From Prauserella halophila (GTDB lineage: Bacteria; Actinomycetota; Actinomycetes; Mycobacteriales; Pseudonocardiaceae): DNA of 64,000 nt. Below the pieces are notes generated by a model, which was given only the letters and a program-made list of their open reading frames with translations, was not told the origin of the DNA and made no database searches. The position numbers and the translations under genes were made by a program. The stretch lies in NCBI RefSeq assembly GCF_024171895.1, contig NZ_JAMTCQ010000009.1:905318-969317 (forward strand), written 5' to 3'. This document shows positions 32,377-41,870 of this stretch, piece after piece; the first letter of the stretch is position 1; each line of letters starts with the position of its first letter.

Positions 32377-35300
32377 GTGAAGCACCGGCATGCAAGTTCG
32401 ATCCGATCGCGATCTCTTCGGAGAGCACGGTCGTTGCAGAGTACGTCCAGGATTCGTCGCAGTCGGAGGCCTATCAGTCGGAGGCCGCGCTTGAACGCGA
32501 GATGATCCGCCTGCTTGAGGCGCAGGCGTACGAGTACCTGCCGATCACCTCCGAGTCGCAACTTGTCGCCAACTTGCGTACACAGCTTGAGAAGCTCAAC
32601 AAGATGACCTTCTCGGACGCCGAGTGGGAGACGTTCTTCGCGACCAAGATCGCCGGCAAGAACGATGGCATTGTCGAGAAGACCGTCCGGATCCAAGAGG
32701 ATCACGTCCAGATCCTCGAGCGTGACGACGGGTCGACAAAGAACGTTACGCTGATCGACAAGGCGAACATTCACAACAACCAGCTGCAGGTCATCAACCA
32801 GTACGAGATCGCCAAGGGTGACGGTGACACCGGCGATGGCGGCGCGAACTACGCCAACCGCTACGACGTGACCGTGCTCGTCAACGGGCTGCCGATGGTG
32901 CACATCGAGCTGAAGCGGCGCGGCGTGGACATCCGCGAGGCGTTCAATCAAATCAACCGCTACCAGCGGGACAGTTTCTGGGCAGCCTCAGGCCTTTTCG
33001 AGTATGTGCAGCTGTTCGTGATCAGCAACGGCACGCTGACGAAGTACTACTCCAACAGCACCCGCGATAAGCACCTGAAGGAAACGCGGAAGGCGAAGAG
33101 GCCGGGCAAGGGCAAGAAGTCGAGCAACTCGTTCGAGTTCACCAGCTGGTGGGCGGATGCGAACAACAAGGCGATCGCCGAACTGCCCGCCTTTATCAAG
33201 ACATTCTTCGCGAAGCACGCCCTCCTCAACATCCTTACCAAGTACTGCGTGCTCACCGCAGACCGAGAGCTGCTGGTCATGCGCCCCTACCAGATCGTGG
33301 CGACCGAGCGGATTCTCCAGAAGATTGATATCTCCACGAACTACAAGACCCTCGGTACGGTGCAAGCCGGTGGGTACGTGTGGCACACGACGGGTTCCGG
33401 GAAGACACTGACCTCGTTCAAGTCGGCGCAGCTGGCGAGCAAGATGCCGAGCGTCGACAAGGTGCTCTTCGTGGTCGACCGCAAGGACCTCGACTATCAG
33501 ACGATGCGCGAGTACGACCGGTTCGAGAAGGGCGCCGCAAACTCGAACGCATCGACCGCGATCCTGAGGAAGCAGCTTGAAGACCCGAACGCTCGGATCA
33601 TCATCACCACGATCCAGAAGCTGTCCACATTCGTCAAAGCGAACAAGGGTCACGAAATCTTCTCGGGCCACGCCGTCATCATCTTCGACGAGTGCCACCG
33701 CTCCCAGTTCGGCGACATGCACACTGCCATCACACGTTCCTTCAAGCGTTACAACCTGTTCGGCTTCACCGGCACGCCCATCTTCGCGGTCAACGCGAGC
33801 AGCGGCGGCAACCCCCAGCTGAAGACGACCGATCAGGCGTTCGGCGACAAGCTCCACACTTACACGATCGTCGACGCCATCGCTGACAAGAACGTCCTTC
33901 CGTTCCGCGTCGACTATGTCAACACGATCAAGGTCGGGAACCCCGACGACAAACAGGTCTCGTCGATTGACCGGGAAAAGGCCCTCCTGGATCCCAGGCG
34001 TATCAGCGAGATCGTGGCTTACACGCTCGAGCACTTCGATCAGAAGACGAAGCGAGGGTCGACCTACGAGCACTCCGTGGTCACGAACGTCACCGAATCG
34101 GCGCGCAGTCGCAACAAGACTGAGGAAATTCGGAAAGACAAGCGAATGCGCGGTTTCAACGCGCTTTTCGCCACGGCCTCCATCGAAGCGGCGCGCGTCT
34201 ACTATAATCAGTTCACGCGGCAGATGGGCCAGCTGCCACCGAACAAGCGCCTGAAGATCGGGATCATCTACTCCTACGGGGCCAACGATGTTGCCGAGGA
34301 TGGCATCATCGACGACGAGGCGTTCGACACGGACGGGCTGAGCGTGGATGCCCGTCAGTTTCTAGAAGAAGCGATTCAGGACTACAACGATTTGTTCGGT
34401 ACGAGTTACGACACGTCAGCTGACAGGTTCCAGAACTACTACAAGGACCTCTCGCAGCGGTTGAAGAACCGAGAGATCGATCTTGTGATCGTGGTGAATA
34501 TGTTCCTCACCGGGTTCGATGCCACCACGCTGAACACGTTGTTCGTCGACAAGAACCTGCGCGCGCACGGGCTGCTGCAAGCCTATTCGCGGACGAACCG
34601 CATCCTCAGCTCGGTCAAAACCTACGGAAACATCGTGGCCTTCCGCGACCTGGAAGAGGAGACGAACGCCGCCCTCGAGCTGTTCGGAAACCGGGATGCC
34701 GGCGGTGTCGTGCTGCTCAAACCGTACGACGAGTACTATGACGAATACGCGGACAAGGTCGACGAACTGCTGCGTGACTTCCCAGTTGGCGAGCAGATCG
34801 TGGGGGAGCAGGAACAGAAAGACTTCGTCGGCCTGTTCGGCTCAATCCTGCGTCTGCGCAATATCCTGACATCATTCGACGATTTCGCAGGCAACGACCT
34901 GCTCGCCGAACGCCAGGAGCAGGACTACCGCAGTGTGTATCTTGACCTCTACGCCGAATTCCGTAAGGCGCGCGATGGGGACAAGGAGGCGGTCAATGAC
35001 GACGTTGTCTTCGAGATAGAACTGGTCAAACAGGTTGAGATCAACGTCGACTACATCCTGTTGCTCGTCGAAAAGCTGCGCTCCGAACACGGCGACGGCG
35101 ACGACAAGGAGATCCGTGCCGAGATCACTCAGGCGATCGACGCCAGCCCGACGTTGCGTAGCAAACGAGACCTGGTTGAGGACTTCGTCGCCCAGGTATC
35201 ATTGGACACTGCAGTAGGTGAGCAATGGGACGCGTACGTCGCCGCAAAGAGGGAGGCGGAACTCGAGGCGATTATTGTGGAACAGAACCTGAAGCCGGAG

Positions 35301-35498
35301 CCGACGCGGGCTTTTGTCGAAAGCGCGTTCCGTGACGGGGAGCTTCGCACATCGGGAACCGAGATCACGAAGATTCTCCCATCTGTATCTCGGTTCGCCG
35401 CCAAGGGCGGTCATGCCTACACGAAGGAGCGCGTGATCGAAGTCTTGACGCAGTACTTTGAACGATTCCTTGCGCTTAGCGCTCACTCTGGAGAGTAG
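32373..35498 (+). CDS. hsdR: Type I restriction-modification endonuclease/translocase subunit
   Basis: A 1041-residue HsdR. The N-terminal nuclease domain has the PD-(D/E)xK region YDVTVLVNGLPMVHIELKRR near residues 164-183. The SF2 helicase motor follows with Walker A HTTGSGKTLTSF near 338, DEAD-like IIFDECHRSQFG near 437, TGTPIF near 468 and LMAYSRTNR-type motif QAYSRTNRIL near 735. The C-terminal ~280 residues are helical and would bind HsdM/S. It translocates and cuts unmethylated DNA. The start overlaps the hsdS stop (ATGA). All key motifs look intact. It is followed at once by an IS701-type element. Confidence 0.95.
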   Translation: MSEAPACKFDPIAISSESTVVAEYVQDSSQSEAYQSEAALEREMIRLLEAQAYEYLPITSESQLVANLRTQLEKLNKMTFSDAEWETFFATKIAGKNDGIVEKTVRIQEDHVQILERDDGSTKNVTLIDKANIHNNQLQVINQYEIAKGDGDTGDGGANYANRYDVTVLVNGLPMVHIELKRRGVDIREAFNQINRYQRDSFWAASGLFEYVQLFVISNGTLTKYYSNSTRDKHLKETRKAKRPGKGKKSSNSFEFTSWWADANNKAIAELPAFIKTFFAKHALLNILTKYCVLTADRELLVMRPYQIVATERILQKIDISTNYKTLGTVQAGGYVWHTTGSGKTLTSFKSAQLASKMPSVDKVLFVVDRKDLDYQTMREYDRFEKGAANSNASTAILRKQLEDPNARIIITTIQKLSTFVKANKGHEIFSGHAVIIFDECHRSQFGDMHTAITRSFKRYNLFGFTGTPIFAVNASSGGNPQLKTTDQAFGDKLHTYTIVDAIADKNVLPFRVDYVNTIKVGNPDDKQVSSIDREKALLDPRRISEIVAYTLEHFDQKTKRGSTYEHSVVTNVTESARSRNKTEEIRKDKRMRGFNALFATASIEAARVYYNQFTRQMGQLPPNKRLKIGIIYSYGANDVAEDGIIDDEAFDTDGLSVDARQFLEEAIQDYNDLFGTSYDTSADRFQNYYKDLSQRLKNREIDLVIVVNMFLTGFDATTLNTLFVDKNLRAHGLLQAYSRTNRILSSVKTYGNIVAFRDLEEETNAALELFGNRDAGGVVLLKPYDEYYDEYADKVDELLRDFPVGEQIVGEQEQKDFVGLFGSILRLRNILTSFDDFAGNDLLAERQEQDYRSVYLDLYAEFRKARDGDKEAVNDDVVFEIELVKQVEINVDYILLLVEKLRSEHGDGDDKEIRAEITQAIDASPTLRSKRDLVEDFVAQVSLDTAVGEQWDAYVAAKREAELEAIIVEQNLKPEPTRAFVESAFRDGELRTSGTEITKILPSVSRFAAKGGHAYTKERVIEVLTQYFERFLALSAHSGE

Positions 35499-35522
35499 GC
35501 CCCGGGGTATAGGTGCCGCTAG

Positions 35523-36961
35523 TAGGGCTTTGTTAGGTGTGTAATCGTTGGTGGTGAGGGGGTTGCCAGCTGGTCGGGAGGCGTTGGTGGCAGGTGTGGC
35601 AGGCGCCGGTCCAGACGGCCAAGAGGGTCTGGAGTTCACGGATTACGGCGTAGAGGGTCAGGCCGGCGCAGGGGCTTTTGGGTCGTAGCGCAGTTGGGTG
35701 CAGATGGCTTGGGCGAGGCTGGCGAGGGTGACGTGGCGGTGCCAGCCGGCCATGCTGCGGCCTTCGAAGTGGTCGAGGCCGAGGCCGTCTTTGAGTTCGC
35801 GGTAGTCGTGTTCGATACGCCAGCGCATTTTGGCGAGTTGCACCAGCTCACGCACGGGTGTGTCGGTGGGCAGGTTGGACAGCCAGTAGTCGGTGGGTTC
35901 GGGCTCGTGCGGGGGCCATTCGGCGATCATCCAGTAAGCGGGCAGGTTCCCGTGGGTGTCGCGGGCGTTGTTGCGGTTGGCCGGGCGTACCCGCAGGGTC
36001 AGGAATCGTGAGTGCATCGCGCCGGTGCGGTTGCCGGGTGTCTTCTTCGTGCCATGGCGCCAGGTCACCTGCCGCAGCGCCGTGCGTCCGGCCGACAGTG
36101 CCAGGGCGCGGAGATCGGTGGGCTGGTGCGGATAGCCGGGTTTGGGTGGGCGCCCGGTGCCCGACCAGGGCGGCGTGGTGATCTCAGCCTCGCCGGGCTG
36201 AACACTGGTACTGGCTTTGACTGCCACGACGTAACTCAGACCGCGCTCGGCCAACGCACGGCGGAACTCGGTGATGCCGCCGTAGCCTGCGTCGGCCACC
36301 ACGGGCCGCGCCGACAGGCCCCAGTCATCGATCGCTTCATCGAGCATGTCCAGTGCCAGCCGCCATTTGGTCCGGTACCGCACCTCGTCGTCGATCTTGG
36401 CACGAGCCCGGCGACGCCGGATGAACACGGCCGTCTCAGCATCGTCAGTAGTGTGATCGTCCCAACTGGCGGGCAGGAACAGGCGCCAGTCCAGCGCGGC
36501 CGAGGCCCAGTCGGTGGCCGCGTGCAGACTGACCCCGATCTGGCAGTTACCGGTCTTGCCCAGTGCCCCGCAGTACATCCGCGCCACCCCCGGGCGAGTC
36601 CTGCCCGTCCTTGGGAAAACCGGTGTCATCCAGTACCCACGCCCGCGGAGCCAGGAACTGTTGTGCCCAGCCCGCCATGCGCTGGCGCACGTCAGCGTAG
36701 TCCCAGGTCGACGAGGTCATGAACTGCTGCAACTGCTGATGATCCACCTCAAGTCGCTGCGCCATCGGCTGCATCGACTTGCGTTTGCCATCCAACAGCA
36801 GTCCACGCAGGTACAGCTCACCCTTGACCCGCTGATCCCGCCGCGACAGTCCCGCCATCATCTGAGCCGCGAACGCCTCCACACGCGGGGCCACCGCGGC
36901 CATCTCCTCCGGAGTCACTCCAAGATCATCACACAGAGACCAACAACCTAACAAAGCCCTA
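35523..36961 (-). mobile_element. IS701-family insertion sequence with intact ends and CTAG target duplication
   Basis: The 1,439 bp element is bounded by perfect 16 bp inverted repeats, TAGGGCTTTGTTAGGT (35523-35538) and its complement ending at 36961. CTAG occurs directly outside both ends (35519-35522 and 36962-36965), as expected for a 4 bp target duplication. The transposase on the minus strand is split by a one-base change (see the transposase entry). It inserted between hsdR and the decayed IS481-type element. Confidence 0.92.
35658..36954 (-). pseudogene. IS701-type transposase, frameshifted
   Basis: Coding starts in one frame (LGVTPEEMAAVAPRVEAFAA; LEVDHQQLQQFMTSSTWDYA; the DDE-type start VLDDTGFPKDGQDSPG) and continues in another from ~36600 (GVARMYCGALGKTGNCQIGV ... 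VVADAGYGGITEFRRALAER ... MRWRIEHDYRELKDGLGLDH). The switch lies at a run of five G on the minus strand (CCCGGGGG near 36588-36594) where four would keep the frame. DDE residues are visible (D of LDDTGF, D of VADAGY, E of RIEHDYRE). One extra base suggests recent inactivation, programmed frameshifting, or a base-call error. Confidence 0.85.
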
Positions 36962-37039
36962 CTAGCCGGGAACCGAAGTCAGACCGGGAGTGGACGAGAA
37001 GTCGCCGAGTCAATGGCGGCTGAGCTCTAGGTGTGATGT

Positions 37040-37930
37040 TCAGAAAGGGTTGGTCAGCCGGGTGATTGGTGGGCGGCCTCCGATCGTGGAGTGGGCGCGA
37101 TGATGATTGTAGAAGTGGAGCCAGCCGGGCAACGCGGCGTTTTGGTGGTCGGTTGACTCGTAGAGGCGGGCGTAGTCCCACCCGTCGGCCAGGGTGCAGT
37201 GGAAGCGTTCGATCTTGCCATTGGTCTGTGGCCGGTAGGGCCGGGGCCGCTTGTGGACGATGCCGAGTTCGCTGCAGGCGTTGCGCCAGGCGTAGGACCG
37301 ATAGGCAGAGCCGTGGTCGGAGAGTACCCGCTTGGGTGGTGATGCCGTGGTCGGCGAACCAGGACACCGCTCGTTGCAGGCTCGGATGGCGGTGGCGGCC
37401 TCCTCGTTGGCGCAGATCTCGGTATAGGCGACACGGGAGTGGTCGTCGATTGACGGTCTGGACGAAGGCGGTGCCGATCAGCGGCCGGTACGCGTGCCCA
37501 CGCATGCCTGTGCGCTTGGCCGTGGACTCCTTGTTTCGATCGCCTTGCTGTTTGCCGACATAGTGCCACCCGCAGCCATCGGTGGGGCAACCGGTTGACG
37601 CGGCAGCGCACCAGCACCGCGTGGACGGTCGAAGCCGGAATCTCGAGCCGGCCAGTATCTGGACCGGGCCCAGCCGGAGTCTCCAGCGGAAACGCACGAT
37701 CTGGCGGGCGAGCTTGTGGCTGGTCTTGTGCGGGCACGTCTTTGGTCGTGAGCTGCGGTCGACCATCCAGGCCGGACCTTCTACCTGGTAGCGGTCGGCG
37801 CTTTTTTGTCCGTGCGCGGGGTGACCATGAACATCTTGGCCGCGGCAGCGTAGGTCCAGCCGTGATCGACGAGGAACTAAGCCAGCCGCAGATGGGCGCG
37901 TGGGGTAAGGGCAGCGTTAGCGTGGGACAC
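37040..37930 (-). pseudogene. Decayed IS481-type transposase
   Basis: Pieces of an IS481-family transposase appear in several frames. The start is SHANAALTPRAHLRLA with an internal TAG near 37880, then MVDRSSRPKTCPHKTSHKLA near 37765, STVHAVLVRCRVNRLPHRW near 37610, SWFADHGITT near 37360, and the C-terminal RPYRPQTNGKIERF-like and NHHRAHSTIGGRPPITRL segments, ending at TGA 37040. At least four frame changes and one stop make it non-functional. An inverted repeat GAAGGCCTCCGGT (37931-37943)/ACCGGAGGCCTTC (37979-37991) lies just upstream of the start. It probably predates the neighbouring IS701 element. Confidence 0.88.
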
Positions 37931-37991
37931 GAAGGCCTCCGGTCAGGGAAGCGGTGAACTAGACAGTTCCACTTCGCAACCGGAGGCCTTC
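37931..37991. repeat. 13 bp inverted repeat at the IS481-type element 5' side
   Basis: GAAGGCCTCCGGT at 37931-37943 is the exact complement of 37979-37991, with 35 bases between. It lies next to the decayed transposase start and may be part of the element's end or its promoter/leader hairpin. Confidence 0.75.
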
Positions 37992-38048
37992 ACCTGTCAG
38001 CCCAACTCACCGACACGCCAGCACAACGCCCTTGGACATCACGAGGGA

Positions 38049-40211
38049 TCAGTCCGAGTCCGCAGAGCCGTCAGCGGACTCGGACTCCTCCTCTATTTCG
38101 CGTAATGCCTTCCAAGCGAGATCGGCCAGCGTGTCACCGGATCTCGTTGCCCAACGTGCTGTGCCCTGGACGGCCACGGGATGTTCGTCCCAGCCAGCAA
38201 GCTCCCACATCCGCGAAATCAGCCCGGAAGGCGAATAGGCCTCACCGTCGGCTGCCCACAGAATCGGCTTCGAGCGCTGCGGGATCCATGTGGCCCTTGT
38301 GCGCCGAGGATCGGCAGCAAGCCAAGCGTTGAGCGCTGTGGTCTCAGTGGCTGAGGCCCCGGTGAGGGTTAGGGGATCGCCCTCTTCCAGGAGACTCTTG
38401 TCAATAAGTACGGATACAGCATTTGGCCGACGCCGTTTTCGGCGGGCCGGCGTTTTCTGATATTTACTTGGTATCATGGCGGGCTGCTCGCTGGAAAGAA
38501 CATGCGCCGCCAGCTCGCGGCTTTTTTGGGAATCCGAACATGAGGATCGGATCTGTGCCCGTTCTCCATGGAGCGTGTCGATGGCCTCGACCAAGGCTGG
38601 AATTAGATCGTCGAGCAGTCGACCTATCTGTTGGGTTGCCTGGTTTGCCCAGTCGTGTACGTCGGGCTCATCGATCGTCTCGGTATTAAGTCGTTGGAAG
38701 ACGAGATGTGTCAGAAGGTAGGCGCCGTGCTCAATAAGTGCGGCTGCGCGCCCCGTGTAGTGACGACGTTTTTTATGCAGGTTTTCGCGAACGGATCGGA
38801 AAACTCGCACGGCGTTCCATAGGAGATATGGTCCAGGTTGTGGACGGAACAGAACGTCGTAGATCCCTTGTGAGTCGCGTTCCCAGAGTACCTCTAGTGC
38901 AACGGCGATTCGTGCGGCGTATTGAGCATCGGAGTGCGCGCAGGCCAAGGCGCACGCGGCTTCAACAATCGAAAATCCGGTGCTGGGATGAGGGTCCAGT
39001 TCGCTCCGGCGAACGCTGTACTCAAGTCCCAGTTCAGCCCGCATGTCATCGATGATTGCTGCCTGAATGGGATCCAGCGCGACGAAATCGCGTGCTTCAA
39101 CCCGATTCTGTCGATTTGTTGCCTTGGTGGTTCTTTTTGCGAAATCGTCTCTGGTTCCGGTGACTATAACCCGAATGCCGACCTGTGCGGAAGCCGCATT
39201 ATCATCCGTGGAAACTGCTTCTGCCACAGCGCGGACTGTTTGTGCCCCATTTACAACGCTTGCATTGCGAAGTTCAAGTGTTATTGGCTTCCGGTGTGGC
39301 GTCCCGCGTGAATGGTGCGCCTTGTCTACAGAATCGCACAGAACTGTGATTCCATTGTTGAAGTACCAGAAGTGGTCTGGCTCGTCGGTCAATGTGTCGA
39401 TCAGGTCATTGTTGATCGCAGTTCTGCCGAGTGGGTTTCGAATATTGAGGTTGAACAGATCGGCGCCGTGTTTTACCCATTGGGCTATTTGTTCCGCTTC
39501 GACTATGCCCTGGTAGGACTCGTAGGGCTCACTGACCGAGAACCAGGGGAACAGCTCAGCGGTGAGGTCGACAGGCTGCGGCGCCAAATCTTGCCTGACC
39601 GAAGCCCAGATATCCGACGATAGGAGGATGCGGTGGTCGAGAACTTCGCCGTGATGGTTGAACCTTCGCTCATGTTGTTCAAGTGCGACTTGGAAGCCCT
39701 GAGTGACCTCGTTGCCGCGCATGAGTGCTACCACCTGGGTGATGGGGACGGGGCCACTTGACATGACTTCCTTGGCGATTGCCGCAAGGTGCTGCCCTCG
39801 CGGGTTGAATGCCGCGAAATCCTCATCGTCGATCAGATCAAGGCCGGCGAATAGTTCCCGTACCGTGGACCTGTCGCTGCTTGCCCGGCCGTTCTGGCTC
39901 CATTTTGCCTGCACAAGGTAGACGTGTGGATCATGGCCGTCGACAATGGCAATTGCATCGATTCCCTGATCGTTGACGCCATCGATCACAGTGTCAGCCG
40001 CCTCCTGAGGGCTGAAGCCGGTGACGACACGGACAGCTTGAGCGGCGAGTGCTCGGGACAGTAGCCGAGGGTCCCGTTCTGCGGGAGGCTGACCGTCCAG
40101 ATCGTCAATATTCAGAAGTTCTGAGGAGACGTAGATCGTGCGCAGCGCTCGTTCGACCTGACGGACCTGGAGCTGTGTCTCGTTCCCGCCGCCGGTGCTC
40201 CTGGTGTTCAG
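38049..40211 (-). CDS. AIPR-family (abortive infection phage resistance) protein, unusual start
   Basis: A ~720-residue AIPR-domain protein. Family landmarks are VIDGVNDQGIDAIAIVDG, YLVQAKWSQ, FWYFNNGITVLCDS, VNGAQTVRAV, KRTTKATNRQNRVEARDFVA and AACALACAHSD. AIPR proteins are linked to abortive phage resistance and often combine with restriction islands. The frame is open from 40253 and reads family-like sequence (VRQVERALRTIYVSSELLNI, LLSRALAAQAVRVVTGFSPQ) well before the first GTG at 39989. No ATG, GTG or TTG exists there in frame; CTG at 40211 with GGGGGA seven bases upstream is the best candidate. GC is clearly lower (38.4-40 kb) than its neighbours, suggesting acquisition. Confidence 0.8.
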   Translation of the reverse strand: MNTRSTGGGNETQLQVRQVERALRTIYVSSELLNIDDLDGQPPAERDPRLLSRALAAQAVRVVTGFSPQEAADTVIDGVNDQGIDAIAIVDGHDPHVYLVQAKWSQNGRASSDRSTVRELFAGLDLIDDEDFAAFNPRGQHLAAIAKEVMSSGPVPITQVVALMRGNEVTQGFQVALEQHERRFNHHGEVLDHRILLSSDIWASVRQDLAPQPVDLTAELFPWFSVSEPYESYQGIVEAEQIAQWVKHGADLFNLNIRNPLGRTAINNDLIDTLTDEPDHFWYFNNGITVLCDSVDKAHHSRGTPHRKPITLELRNASVVNGAQTVRAVAEAVSTDDNAASAQVGIRVIVTGTRDDFAKRTTKATNRQNRVEARDFVALDPIQAAIIDDMRAELGLEYSVRRSELDPHPSTGFSIVEAACALACAHSDAQYAARIAVALEVLWERDSQGIYDVLFRPQPGPYLLWNAVRVFRSVRENLHKKRRHYTGRAAALIEHGAYLLTHLVFQRLNTETIDEPDVHDWANQATQQIGRLLDDLIPALVEAIDTLHGERAQIRSSCSDSQKSRELAAHVLSSEQPAMIPSKYQKTPARRKRRRPNAVSVLIDKSLLEEGDPLTLTGASATETTALNAWLAADPRRTRATWIPQRSKPILWAADGEAYSPSGLISRMWELAGWDEHPVAVQGTARWATRSGDTLADLAWKALREIEEESESADGSADSD

Positions 40212-40352
40212 CTTGCATCCCCCGTTGTCCTCGTCGGCGCGGTTGCCGATCGATCATGCCATGGCGAGTCAGATAATTGGAGGTCTGCGGGATGAAACGT
40301 GATCTCAGGCCGAGGTGGGGCGTTGAAATTTCACCTGTTCGGCCGCATTGGC

Positions 40353-41528
40353 TCACCGCTTCGGCCAGTGCCATACCGGACGGTCAAGGACACCCGGCGC
40401 GTCGGCCAGCACCGTCGCACCGAACTCCTTCTCCAACTCCACCAGGCTCGCGTCGTCGGCGGCCGCCTGCACTGCCTGCACGAGCGGCCGTGCGTGCGTC
40501 ACCACGACGACCTGCGTGCGCTCCGCCGCCGTCGCGATCAACGCCGCCAACGCCGGTAGCAGACTCGGATGCAGACTGGTCTCCGGTTCGTTCAACACCA
40601 GCAGCTTAGGCGGGCGCGGACTCAGCAACGCCGCTACCCACAACAGGTACCGCAACGTCCCGTCCGACAGCTCGGCCACCGACAACGGCCGCAACAACCC
40701 GTACTGGTGCAGCTGCAACTCGAACCGGCCGTCCTCACCGACCCGCACCGACAGCCGAGCCCCCGGGAACGCGTTCTCGACCGCCGTGTGCAGCGCGTCC
40801 CTGTCGCCGATCTCCTCGATCGTCTGCAACGCCGCAGCCAGGTCACCACCGTCGTGGTCGAGCACCGGAGTGCGGGTCCCGATGCGCACCTGCCGGGCCG
40901 GGGCATCAGCGTCGGTGCGGAAGTGGTCGTAGAACCGCCACGACCGGATCCGCTCCCGCACCACCAGCACCTCCGGCGATACCCGCGGATCGGCGAACGA
41001 CGTCAGCATGCTGTCGGTCACCGGGATCCGATGCGGCTCGCGGCCCCACGCCCCGTCCTGCTCCCGCGTCCGCACCACCGGGCCGTCCCGATCGGCCAGC
41101 AACGCGCCCTTGCGCAGCACCGGCCCGCTCCACACACACTCCCGTTTGAACTCCGGATCCCGGTTGAACGCCGAGTCCTCGCCCGGCGTCGGCATCCCCA
41201 GGTCGAGCGCATAGCCGAACTCGTCGCCGGCGAAGCCGAGCCGCAGGCCCACCGACTTCGTCCGCACAGTGCCCTGCGGCGGCGCACTGCCCTCCCGCAC
41301 CGCGCGGCCGATCGTCTCCGGCCCCGCCCACAACGTCGACGGCAACCCGCCCTCACGCGCCAGTGCCGCCACCGCACCACTGCGTGCCGCGTCCGCCAAC
41401 AGCCGCATCGCCCGATACAGATTCGACTTGCCGCTCCCGTTGGCGCCCGTCACCACGGTCAGCTGCGACAACGGCAGCACCAGATCCCGCAGCGAACGGT
41501 AGTTCTGCACGGCCAGCGTCGTCAGCAT
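40353..41528 (-). CDS. AAA-family ATPase (AAA_21/OLD-like ATPase domain without TOPRIM)
   Basis: A 391-residue SMC/ABC-type ATPase. N-terminal LTTLAVQNYRSLRDLVLPL is followed by Walker A VVTGANGSGKSNLYRAM near residue 30, a signature-like LSVAELSDGTLRYLLWVAAL near 285, Walker B KLLVLNEPETSLHPSLLPAL near 312 and VVVVTHARPLV near 340. It resembles single-gene AAA_21 proteins related to OLD-family ATPases but lacks the TOPRIM nuclease domain. ATG 41528 is chosen because the conserved sequence starts there. It closes the defence island; its position next to AIPR suggests a defence role, though such ATPases also occur alone in actinobacterial genomes. Confidence 0.82.
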   Translation of the reverse strand: MLTTLAVQNYRSLRDLVLPLSQLTVVTGANGSGKSNLYRAMRLLADAARSGAVAALAREGGLPSTLWAGPETIGRAVREGSAPPQGTVRTKSVGLRLGFAGDEFGYALDLGMPTPGEDSAFNRDPEFKRECVWSGPVLRKGALLADRDGPVVRTREQDGAWGREPHRIPVTDSMLTSFADPRVSPEVLVVRERIRSWRFYDHFRTDADAPARQVRIGTRTPVLDHDGGDLAAALQTIEEIGDRDALHTAVENAFPGARLSVRVGEDGRFELQLHQYGLLRPLSVAELSDGTLRYLLWVAALLSPRPPKLLVLNEPETSLHPSLLPALAALIATAAERTQVVVVTHARPLVQAVQAAADDASLVELEKEFGATVLADAPGVLDRPVWHWPKR

Positions 41529-41870
41529 GCGGCCGACCGTAACCGGCCGCATGCTGACAGAAGCGCGCGCACGAGGCGTCCGCCGGTCGGCAGCCCGCAC
41601 GGCGTGGGACCCGCAGCTGACGTCCGAATCGGCGCGGCGTGCCCGTGCATAACGGATGCGCATCTCCGCTAACCCCGCGCCGATCGTCAGCGACTGGGCG
41701 GACGGCCCCGCACGGCGACAAGGATTGGACCGTCCATGACCGACACCGCGTTCGACGCCCCATGGCTGCTCGCCGGTACCGTTTTCGCCGCGTGGACGGC
41801 CACCGCGCGTGGGCGGGACCACCGGCCGTGCTCGCAGCCGCCCGCCACCGACGCCGGAGACCGGTAGCCC
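41529..41870. other. 342-base divergent gap between the AAA ATPase and the mannosyltransferase
   Basis: This gap holds promoters for both divergent genes and one possible short gene (41736-41867). Otherwise I see nothing coding. Confidence 0.5.
41736..41867 (+). CDS. Possible 43-residue small membrane protein
   Basis: ATG at 41736 opens a 43-codon frame (MTDTAFDAPWLLAGTVFAAW followed by a basic, Pro-rich tail) that ends three bases before the GTG of the mannosyltransferase. AAGGA lies about 11 bases upstream. The hydrophobic stretch WLLAGTVFAAW could be one membrane helix. The tight spacing hints at co-translation, but no homology is known to me and it may be a chance frame. Confidence 0.35.
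   Translation: MTDTAFDAPWLLAGTVFAAWTATARGRDHRPCSQPPATDAGDR

Noticed and set aside
40254..40352. Short plus-strand frames between the AIPR and AAA ATPase genes
   Set aside because: They run antisense to both genes, start without an RBS and resemble no protein family.
20749..41528. Whole island considered as a prophage or integrative conjugative element
   Set aside because: No integrase, capsid, portal, tail, relaxase or tRNA-type attachment site is visible; only two insertion sequences are present.
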